Assembly: GCA_007117945.1 (NCBI GenBank)
Contig: SKTN01000364.1
Span: forward strand, 1-5,356
DNA length: 5,356 nucleotides
Direction of reading: 5' to 3'
Source of the DNA: Nitriliruptoraceae bacterium
Lineage (GTDB): Bacteria > Actinomycetota > Nitriliruptoria > Nitriliruptorales > Nitriliruptoraceae
Position numbers and translations under genes: made by a program. Positions 1 to 5,356 of the stretch are shown piece by piece. Position 1 is the first letter of the stretch; each line of letters begins with the position of its first letter. The notes below the pieces were generated by a model, which was given only the letters and a program-made list of their open reading frames with translations, had not been told where the DNA came from and did no database searches.

Positions 1-1574
1 CCGTGGTCGTTGACCACACGGTGCACCAGCTGCTCGAGGTCGTGTGCCTGTCGGTTCGCGGTCGCCAGACCGCTGCTGAGCCGATCCACGTCGAGGAGGT
101 CGTTGATCAGCCCCGTGAGTCGGGACGCGTTGGCCGTGAGCCGCTCGAGCACGGAGCCCCTCAGCTCCTCGCTCAGCTCGGCGTCGCGTTGCTGCAGGGT
201 CTCGGCGAGGCCGACGATGGCCGAGAGCGGCGTGCGGAGCTCATGGGAGGTGGCCCGCAGGAAGGCGACCCGGATCTCATCGCTGCGCGCGAGCTGGTCC
301 AGGGCCGTCCGCAGCTGCTGCTCGCTGCGCTCCCGGGCGACGGCGGCACCGAGCACGCCGGCGACCGCATCCAGGAAGACCGCCTCGTCCGCGGTGAAGG
401 CGCGCGGCGCCGTGGTGTGGACCGACAGGATGCCGTAGTCACCCTCCGCACCCCGGATCGGGGTGCTCACCCCGGAGACCACGCCGTGGTCGTCGAGCAG
501 CTGCGGCGCGTGGAAGCGGGTCTCGTCCGCGAGGTCGTCGACCACCACCGCATGGTCCTGCAGCAGGGTGAAGCCCGCCTGCGAGCGCTGATCGTTGGGC
601 ACCACCGCCTGGCCGACCAGACCGTCACGCCAACCCAGACCGGCGGTCAACCGCAGTCCCTGGCCGTCGGGGGTGAGCTCGAGGATCTTGACCAGCGGGA
701 CCTCGAGTTCCGTGGCCACGACCTTCACGACATCCGTGCAGAGCAGCTGGAGATCCAGATCGGTCAGCGCACGTCGCCCGAGCCGGGCGACCGCCGCCTG
801 CTGCGACGCACGCTCCTGGGCCTGTACCCGCGCATCGTGCAGGGGCGCGGTGCTGACCGACACCCCGATGATCCCGACGAGCGCACCGGAACGATCCAGG
901 TAGGGCGCGTTGGTCACCAACGCCGGGAACCTCCTCCCGTCCCGGTGGCGCACGTCGAACTCCCCCGTCCAGCTCCCGCCCGCGCGCAGCTCGCTGAGGA
1001 TCCGTTCCGCGTGCTCCAACGCCTCCGGGTTGACGTTGAGTTCCAGGATGTCGCGGCCCTGCACCTCGTCCGCCGACCAGCCGTACAGCTCCTCGGCCGC
1101 GCGGTTCCAGAAGACCACCCTGCCGTCCAGGTCGGTGGCGATGATCGCCGCACCGGCGACCTCGGCCATGCGCGCCTGGAAGTGTCGCTCCACCTCCAGC
1201 TCCCGCTGGGCGGTCACGTCGGTGTGGACGGCGACGAAGTGCGTCACGCCCGCACCGGTGTCCACCGGCGTGATGGTCTGGAGCACGGTGTAGAGATCCC
1301 CCGAGCGGTGGCGGTTGACGACCTCGCCGCGCCAGGGCTGTCCCGACAGGATCGTCGACCACATCCGCTCGTAGGTCGCCCGGTCCTGTACCCCTGAACG
1401 CAGGAGCCGAGGGCTGCTACCGATCGCCTCCTGCGCGCTGAAGCCGCTCATGGCGGTGAACGCCGGGTTGACCCACCGGATGACGCCGTGCGCATCGGTG
1501 ACCATGACCGCATCGGTCACCGCGGCCAACGCTGCCGCCAGCACACCGTCGAGGTCGCTCAGCTCACCGTCCAC
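1..1574 (-). CDS. Sensor histidine kinase, PAS-PAS-GAF-HisKA (3' end beyond window)
   Basis: The frame is open from a GTG at 1574 to the window edge, giving 524 residues without a stop; the C-terminus is missing. Domains: PAS 1 at about residues 9-120 (RWVNPAFTAMSGFS near 33-46, GEVVNRHRSGDLY near 83-95, ending HTDVTAQ); PAS 2 at about 137-245 (VVFWNRAAEELYGWS); GAF at about 262-412 (VSGVSTPIRG, DYGILSVHT); then a HisKA dimerisation domain with H-box SHELRTPLSAIVGL. His444 is the predicted phosphorylation site, and HELRT also fits the E-x-x-T phosphatase motif. Sequence stops just after the second HisKA helix (INDLLDVDRLSSG), so the ATP-binding domain must lie to the left. No signal peptide or membrane helix is visible, suggesting a cytoplasmic sensor; the ligands cannot be read. 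Start choice: GTG 1572-1574 has a purine-rich ribosome site five bases upstream and sits just before PAS 1; no ATG exists before PAS 1. The cognate regulator is not in the window. Confidence 0.93.
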   Translation of the reverse strand, partial: MDGELSDLDGVLAAALAAVTDAVMVTDAHGVIRWVNPAFTAMSGFSAQEAIGSSPRLLRSGVQDRATYERMWSTILSGQPWRGEVVNRHRSGDLYTVLQTITPVDTGAGVTHFVAVHTDVTAQRELEVERHFQARMAEVAGAAIIATDLDGRVVFWNRAAEELYGWSADEVQGRDILELNVNPEALEHAERILSELRAGGSWTGEFDVRHRDGRRFPALVTNAPYLDRSGALVGIIGVSVSTAPLHDARVQAQERASQQAAVARLGRRALTDLDLQLLCTDVVKVVATELEVPLVKILELTPDGQGLRLTAGLGWRDGLVGQAVVPNDQRSQAGFTLLQDHAVVVDDLADETRFHAPQLLDDHGVVSGVSTPIRGAEGDYGILSVHTTAPRAFTADEAVFLDAVAGVLGAAVARERSEQQLRTALDQLARSDEIRVAFLRATSHELRTPLSAIVGLAETLQQRDAELSEELRGSVLERLTANASRLTGLINDLLDVDRLSSGLATANRQAHDLEQLVHRVVNDH

Positions 1575-1579
1575 CGCGA

Positions 1580-1587
1580 CCTCTCTC
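1580..1587 (-). promoter_or_regulatory. Ribosome binding site of the histidine kinase gene
   Basis: On the minus strand the sequence is GAGAGAGG, then TCGCG, then the GTG start. This is the only well-placed Shine-Dalgarno-like stretch before PAS 1, and it decides the GTG start at 1574. A second purine tract, GAGGAGGG at about 1596-1603, has no in-frame start codon at proper distance. Confidence 0.6.
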
Positions 1588-1648
1588 GACCGGTCCCTCC
1601 TCGGGGTGCCGGCATCCCTCGGCCCGGTCCCGACCGTCCCCTCGAGGC

Positions 1649-1671
1649 ACCAACCTGATTCCCACGTTGGT
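1649..1671. repeat. Short inverted repeat ACCAAC-N11-GTTGGT in the kinase leader
   Basis: Perfect 6-bp arms at 1649-1654 and 1666-1671 are separated by 11 bp, about 75 bp upstream of the kinase start. The size and place would suit an operator for a dimeric regulator, but such short arms also occur by chance in GC-rich DNA. I see no convincing -35/-10 pair beside it. The rest of 1575-1711 shows only an 8-bp palindrome, GCACGTGC, at 1697-1704. Confidence 0.25.
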
Positions 1672-1711
1672 TGGACCCCTCCAGTAGAGCCGTTCGGCAC
1701 GTGCGATGCCA

Positions 1712-1738
1712 GTCCCGCCACCGTGGCGGTGGCGGGAC
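1712..1738 (-). terminator. Strong GC-rich hairpin downstream of the lipoprotein gene
   Basis: Arms GTCCCGCCACC (1712-1722) and GGTGGCGGGAC (1728-1738) pair perfectly over 11 bp around a 5-base loop. Beyond one mismatch, two more G-C pairs form (1709-1710 with 1740-1741). It begins 56 bases past the lipoprotein stop codon and lies about 140 bases before the kinase start. No run of T follows on the minus strand, so it is not a textbook intrinsic terminator; high-GC actinobacteria often have such U-less hairpins, where they may act as terminators or protect transcript ends. Because the stem is symmetric, strand assignment rests on gene direction alone. It could instead act as an attenuator in a longer transcript. 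Confidence 0.55.
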
Positions 1739-1794
1739 CGGTACGCACCGGCCCTGCCCGTGGCGCAAGGCCGGCCGGCGGCGGACGCTCGCTG

Positions 1795-2817
1795 CTACGG
1801 CACGGTCACCGTCTCGAGCATCCCCTTGTCCTGGGGGTCGTCGACCTCGGCGATGAAGGCGTACTCCCCCGGCTCGAGGTCGACGGTGACGTAGGCCGTG
1901 CTGCCCTCGGGCATCATCTGTGCACCGCCGATGAACTCCGCTGGTGCCGGATCCTCCAGCCCTTCGGGGTTGGCCCAGTTCATCCACGCCGCCAACTCGT
2001 CCAGATCCGAGTCGCCATCGATGCGTGCGACGTGCACGTCGTGCCACAGGGCGTTGCCGTGCAGCATCTGTTCGGCGAACTCCACCGCGAAGGTCTGCTC
2101 ACCGGACTGAACGTCACCCTCGATCCCCAGTCCCTCGTTGGTCAGGATCACCTCGAAGTCAGCATCGGGCTCAGGCGCACCGGACTCCTCCTCGGTGACG
2201 GTGAGGTCGACCAGCATGCCGTCGGTGTGCCACACCCCGTCGGTCTTGACGTAGCACTCGACCTGGTAGTTGCCCGGTTCCAGGTAGACGGTCGTCTCGG
2301 CCATGCCGCCGGGGGCGACGAACCCCGGCCCGCCGATGTAGACGGTCTCCTCGGACCACTCGGGCATCTCCTCGAACTGGGCGAAGCCGGCCTCAGGGTC
2401 GCCGTCGTTGATCAGGTCCATCGCCTCCTGGAAGACGGGCACGACCTCCTCGCGGCTGTCCTGGGCGGTGATGCCCTCGGCCAGATCGCCGAGCAGGGCG
2501 AAGTGGGTCTCGTGGGAGTCGTTGTGGTAGCGGAAGGTCACCCATCCCGACGGGATCTCCTCGGGCAGCTGGAAGTCATGTCCCTCAGACACGATGTCGA
2601 CCACGTAGGGACCCGGCTCACCCGTCTCCTCCTCGGTGCCCAGCTCCTCGGCCGTGGCCGTCTCTTCCTCGGTGCCGGGTGCTTCCTCGACGGCCTGTTC
2701 GTCGGCGGCATCGGGGGCCTCCTCCTCCGGCATCCCCTCGTCCGCCGCGTCGGCGCACCCCGCGATGACCCCCAGGGCGAGTGCGAGCACGGCCCATCTG
2801 CTCACGCTGCTGCGCAT
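1795..2817 (-). CDS. Acidic lipoprotein with two tandem cupredoxin-like domains
   Basis: A complete 340-residue gene with TAG stop. Residues 1-21 form a lipoprotein signal: R2 and R7, a hydrophobic core WAVLALALGV, then lipobox I18-A-G-C21, so the mature protein should be lipid-anchored outside the membrane. Residues 22-69 are a low-complexity linker rich in Glu/Asp with no Lys or Arg. Domain 1 (about 71-207) and domain 2 (about 221-339) share strand motifs: ETHFALL with DVHVARI, VYIGG with EFIGG, YLEPGNY with DLEPGEY, and DGML with KGML, so they look like an internal duplication. Domain 1 has the ligand order of a type 1 copper site: H105, then C188-x8-H197-x3-M201. Domain 2 keeps H262 and M333 but has A323 in place of the Cys and lacks the second His. 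Each domain carries a helical-looking insert after the first His strand. C188 is the only Cys besides C21. The ATG at 2817 was chosen for its ribosome site and signal peptide. Copper binding is inferred; an electron carrier, copper store or non-metal beta-sandwich all remain possible. Confidence 0.92.
   Translation of the reverse strand: MRSSVSRWAVLALALGVIAGCADAADEGMPEEEAPDAADEQAVEEAPGTEEETATAEELGTEEETGEPGPYVVDIVSEGHDFQLPEEIPSGWVTFRYHNDSHETHFALLGDLAEGITAQDSREEVVPVFQEAMDLINDGDPEAGFAQFEEMPEWSEETVYIGGPGFVAPGGMAETTVYLEPGNYQVECYVKTDGVWHTDGMLVDLTVTEEESGAPEPDADFEVILTNEGLGIEGDVQSGEQTFAVEFAEQMLHGNALWHDVHVARIDGDSDLDELAAWMNWANPEGLEDPAPAEFIGGAQMMPEGSTAYVTVDLEPGEYAFIAEVDDPQDKGMLETVTVP
2624..2676 (-). repeat. 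Repeat inside the acidic linker coding region
   Basis: A 17-base segment at 2624-2640 recurs at 2660-2676 with one mismatch, a period of 36 bases or 12 codons. It encodes GTEEET twice (residues 48-53 and 60-65 of the lipoprotein). Such in-frame repeats allow linker length to change by slippage or recombination. It lies wholly within the lipoprotein gene. Confidence 0.6.
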
Positions 2818-2822
2818 GTCGT

Positions 2823-2832
2823 CTCCTTCCTT
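2823..2832 (-). promoter_or_regulatory. Ribosome binding site of the lipoprotein gene
   Basis: The minus strand reads AAGGAAGGAG, then ACGAC, then ATG at 2817. The five-base spacing and strong purine match fix this start and exclude the longer frame, which would begin at a TTG inside the 11-bp repeats and put 40 non-hydrophobic residues before the signal peptide. Confidence 0.85.
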
Positions 2833-2930
2833 TGCGGTGCGAGGGGCTCGACCGACCCAGCGGCCGCGATCCCCTCGCCGACCCGACGCCGCACCGACCG
2901 GTACGGCAACGAGCACACCGTGGCCCCCGG

Positions 2931-2963
2931 CGCTCAAGGGACGCTCAAGGGGCGCTCAAGGGC
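2931..2963. repeat. Three tandem 11-bp direct repeats upstream of the lipoprotein gene
   Basis: Units 2931-2941, 2942-2952 and 2953-2963 each read CGCTCAAGGG plus one variable base, with exact 11-bp period. On the minus strand each unit contains CCCTTGAGCG. They lie 114-146 bp upstream of the lipoprotein start, in a 178-bp gap otherwise lacking a gene. One-turn spacing on the same DNA face is what a cooperatively binding regulator needs. SARP-type regulators (OmpR-like winged helix plus BTAD domain) are known to bind heptamers near TCGAGCG at 11-bp spacing; TTGAGCG differs by one base. A weak -10-like CACGGT lies 8 bp past the last repeat (2917-2922). A CGCTC/GAGCG inverted pair (2953-2957, 2964-2968) ends the array. 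Regulation by a SARP is inference. Confidence 0.7.
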
Positions 2964-2995
2964 GAGCGTGCGGCGGCGTCACCGCAACCGGAGCC

Positions 2996-5356
2996 TCAAC
3001 AGGTGGAGACCAGGAACTCGGCGCACTCCTGCGGCGTCAGCTCCCGCGTGACGCGGCGGTGCGCCAGGTCCAGGAGGTCGTCGGTGCGGACCACGTGGAG
3101 GTGCACGGGCGCGTCCGTGAGCACCGTCGCGAGGTGGCGCCCATCGGGGCTCAGGCGCACCCGCTCCGGCTCCACGCCGTAGCGCACATCGAAGCGTGCC
3201 GTGCCTGCGTCGAGGTCGCGCACCGCGACGCGGTCGCCGTCGGTGAAGGCCAGCGCACCTCCCGCTGCGGCGACGCTGGTACCGACGCCCTCCGCCAGGG
3301 TCTCGACCGCCTCGCCGGTCCGGCGATCCCACACCCGCAGGAGGCCGGGCAGCTCGCTTGTCACCATACGCTCACCATCAAGGAAGGCGATGTCGATCAC
3401 GGACCGCTCGACGTCGAGGTCGTGCACCACCTCGCCTGTGGTGGCGTCCAGCACCAGGGCGGCGTCCTGGGCACCGACGGCCAGACGTCCACCCTCGGGT
3501 ATGTACGACACGTGGTAGACCGGCCCCTGGTCGTGCTCGTACACGACCATCTCGTCGCCGCCGTCCACCTCCATGACGTGGAGCAGGCCAGCACCGGTCG
3601 CCAGCGCGATCTCGCTGCCGTCCTGATCGAGGGCCAGGTCCCAGAGGGGGTAGGCGAACCCCGTCACGGTCGCGCCGCGGGACTCACCGCTGGCGGCGTC
3701 CCACACACGGACCTCCTCCTCCCACTGGCCGGGTTCGGTCTCCCCGACCCCGATCACCGAACTGGCGGCGATCGCGCTCCCGTCCGTGCTGTAGGTGACG
3801 AGGCGAACGGGATGCCGGGTCCGCAACGTGTGCACGTCAGCGCCGGTCGCGACCTCCCGGACGTGGACCGCGTTGCCCGGACCGGCGACAGCGAGGTGGC
3901 GACCATCGGGGCTGAAGCTCGCACCCGCGAGGCCCCGCTTGTCGCTGCCCGGGAACGCCGCGAGCTCGAAGCCCCCGACCCCGGCCACGTTCCAGATGCG
4001 GGTGGTGTCATCCTGGTCGCTGGTGGTCACCACCCGGTCGCCGTCCGGGTGGAACGCCGCCGCCCGCAGGTGCTCGTGCCCCCGCAGCGCCACGAGTTCC
4101 TCCCCGGTGGCGGCGTCCCACACGCGCGCACTCACGTTCGAGGCGGAGAGCACCCGCTCGCCGTCCGCGCTGACCGCGAGGTCGTTCACCAGCGTGGTGT
4201 GCCCGGTCATGACGGTCAGCACCTGACCATCCGCGGCGTCGCGGACGAGGATGGAGCCGTCCTGTCCACCGAGCAGGATCCGATCACCCTCGGGATGGAT
4301 GGCCACGGCGTACACCGGCACCGTCTCGTCAGTCACGGGGGCGTGCCACAGCAGACGGCCCGTGTCGACGTTCCACACACGCGTGCCCCCGGTCTCGGTC
4401 ACGGTCACGAGCCAAGAACCGTCGGGGCTCAGCGCATGATCCTGAACGGCATCGAGGTGGCCGTCGAACTCCGCGAGCAGGGCGCCTGTGGCGGCATCCC
4501 ACAGCCCGACACTGCGGGCTGCCTCCCAGCCCGCGACCGTGCGCTCGGGGATGAGCCCGGTGAGGAGATCGCCGTCCACGCTGAAGGCGGGTCGGTATAC
4601 CTCGCCGTCGAGGAGGACCCGGCGTTCGCCGGTCGAGGCGTCGAGGATCGCCCCCTGAAGGTCAGCGGCTGCAGCCGCGATCGACGCCCCGTCGGGCGAG
4701 AGGTCGATGGCGTCGACCAGGGCGATCCGCCGCTCGTCGAGCCCCGACTGCGGATCGAAGCCGTAGCCCGCGAGTTCGACGGTGGGCTCCCGCTCCCCCG
4801 GTGCACGGATGGTCAGCGTCCCGTCGGCAGCGACCGTGGCGATCCGACCGTCCGGGCCGATGCTCAGCTGACCACCGCCTGGCAGGCGCTGCTCGACGTG
4901 CGAGGCCATGAGCGCCCGCCTGAGCGCCGTCTCCGCCTCGGGCAGCACCGACCCCTGTACCTCCCTGGTGGTGTTGACCGCCTCGATGGCCAGCAGGATG
5001 CTGCGCTCGGGATCGACCTCGAGCTCGGCGATGGCGGCGGACGCGAGGCCGCGAGCGGTCGCGATCCGCTCCTCGTCGAGCGCCCGCTCCCGCTGCCCGA
5101 AGGCGAGCGCCGCGAGGCCGGTGGCTACGACGGCTGCGAGCAGGGAAACGACCATCAGGGCGCGCAGCCGCGTCGTCGATCGCTGGGCCAGCCGCTCCTC
5201 CCGCTGCTGTCGTGCACGTTCCTGATCGGCTCGGGCGGCCGCGGCCTCGCGGCTGGCGGTGAGCAGCTCCCGCTCGCCGGTCGTCAGCGTGAGCAGGGAG
5301 CCGTCGGCCCACTCCTCGAGGGCCGAGAGGCGCCGTCCCTGCAGGAGGTAGCCGGC
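2996..5356 (-). CDS. Membrane-anchored WD40 beta-propeller protein, probable nSTAND1-type C-terminal part (5' end beyond window)
   Basis: The frame is open from the right edge to a TGA at 2996-2998, giving 786 residues; the N-terminus is missing. The first stretch (GYLLQGRRLSALEEWADG, then ERELLTASREA) resembles the end of the STAND NTPase module found before WD40 domains in actinobacterial proteins. A charged, probably coiled-coil segment (about residues 37-58, rich in R, E and Q) leads to one transmembrane helix at about 66-87 (5096-5161). Basic residues RLR before it predict the N-terminal part inside and the propeller outside. A helical segment with ERSILLAIEAVNT follows. From about residue 150 I count roughly 14 WD-like repeats with SPDG turns and ending VWDAATGE, TRIWNV or VRVWDAASGE, enough for two seven-bladed propellers. 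The end, RELTPQECAEFLVSTC, is a tail type seen in this family and holds the only two cysteines. An ATG at 5155 is not the start, since the frame and family similarity continue upstream. The likely role is a scaffold or signalling protein; no ligand can be read. Confidence 0.93.
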   Translation of the reverse strand, partial: AGYLLQGRRLSALEEWADGSLLTLTTGERELLTASREAAAARADQERARQQREERLAQRSTTRLRALMVVSLLAAVVATGLAALAFGQRERALDEERIATARGLASAAIAELEVDPERSILLAIEAVNTTREVQGSVLPEAETALRRALMASHVEQRLPGGGQLSIGPDGRIATVAADGTLTIRAPGEREPTVELAGYGFDPQSGLDERRIALVDAIDLSPDGASIAAAAADLQGAILDASTGERRVLLDGEVYRPAFSVDGDLLTGLIPERTVAGWEAARSVGLWDAATGALLAEFDGHLDAVQDHALSPDGSWLVTVTETGGTRVWNVDTGRLLWHAPVTDETVPVYAVAIHPEGDRILLGGQDGSILVRDAADGQVLTVMTGHTTLVNDLAVSADGERVLSASNVSARVWDAATGEELVALRGHEHLRAAAFHPDGDRVVTTSDQDDTTRIWNVAGVGGFELAAFPGSDKRGLAGASFSPDGRHLAVAGPGNAVHVREVATGADVHTLRTRHPVRLVTYSTDGSAIAASSVIGVGETEPGQWEEEVRVWDAASGESRGATVTGFAYPLWDLALDQDGSEIALATGAGLLHVMEVDGGDEMVVYEHDQGPVYHVSYIPEGGRLAVGAQDAALVLDATTGEVVHDLDVERSVIDIAFLDGERMVTSELPGLLRVWDRRTGEAVETLAEGVGTSVAAAGGALAFTDGDRVAVRDLDAGTARFDVRYGVEPERVRLSPDGRHLATVLTDAPVHLHVVRTDDLLDLAHRRVTRELTPQECAEFLVSTC

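Noticed and set aside
625..1362. Minus-strand open frame of 245 codons
   Set aside because: It overlaps the kinase gene on the same strand in another frame; its translation is compositionally biased (G/R/A rich) and shows no domain.
3..1397. Long plus-strand open frame of 464 codons
   Set aside because: It lies opposite the histidine kinase, whose PAS, GAF and HisKA motifs are clear on the minus strand. The translation is rich in R, G, E and H without any recognisable domain, as expected for the antisense frame of a GC-rich gene.
1377..1460. Possible LOV-type photosensor in PAS 1
   Set aside because: The region that would carry the flavin-binding Cys motif reads GSSPRLLRSG and has no Cys, so a light-sensing LOV domain is not supported.
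2852..2898. Four CCGAC words in the gap upstream of the lipoprotein gene
   Set aside because: Their spacing (26, 5 and 11 bp) is irregular and the word is common in GC-rich DNA.
2815..2937. Longer lipoprotein start at a TTG at 2937
   Set aside because: It would begin inside the 11-bp repeats, lacks a ribosome site and adds 40 residues rich in G and R before a perfect lipoprotein signal peptide.
2969..2985. Weak hairpin just after the WD40 stop codon
   Set aside because: The arms are only about 4 bp with no T-run; not enough to call a terminator.
1450..3051. Long plus-strand open frame of 533 codons
   Set aside because: It runs antisense through the lipoprotein gene and both gaps. It has no recognisable domain and would overlap a gene with clear signal peptide, ribosome site and repeated domains.

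Overview
The window reads as high-GC actinobacterial chromosome: codon third positions are almost all G or C, one start is GTG, and the gene families (WD40 protein with a membrane anchor, PAS/GAF histidine kinase, acidic lipoprotein) are typical of Actinomycetota. The strongly acidic secreted domain would fit one of the deep-branching marine or saline lineages, but that placement is a guess. No rRNA, tRNA, CRISPR array, insertion sequence or phage gene was seen.

All three real genes lie on the minus strand, so transcription runs right to left. (1) From the right edge to 2996 is the C-terminal part of a large membrane-anchored WD40 repeat protein. It has the tail of a probable STAND-type NTPase module, one transmembrane helix, and about 14 beta-propeller blades (probably two seven-bladed propellers). 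Its start is outside the window. (2) From 2817 to 1795 is a complete lipoprotein with a signal peptide and lipobox, an acidic linker and two tandem cupredoxin-like domains. Only the first domain keeps a full type-1-copper-like ligand set. (3) From 1574 to the left edge is the N-terminal part of a soluble sensor histidine kinase, PAS-PAS-GAF-HisKA, whose ATPase domain lies outside the window.

The 178-bp gap upstream of the lipoprotein gene holds three perfectly phased 11-bp direct repeats (2931-2963), the best regulatory signal here. Their unit resembles the heptamer repeats bound by SARP-type regulators. The 220-bp gap before the kinase gene holds a strong GC-rich hairpin (1712-1738), probably the terminator or an RNA-processing end for the lipoprotein transcript.

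The gaps are too wide for a tight operon, so a joint function is inference. A reasonable reading is an envelope or signalling neighbourhood: an outward-facing propeller protein, an anchored copper- or redox-type lipoprotein, and a cytoplasmic kinase. The most unusual items are the asymmetric cupredoxin pair and the phased repeats in front of its gene.
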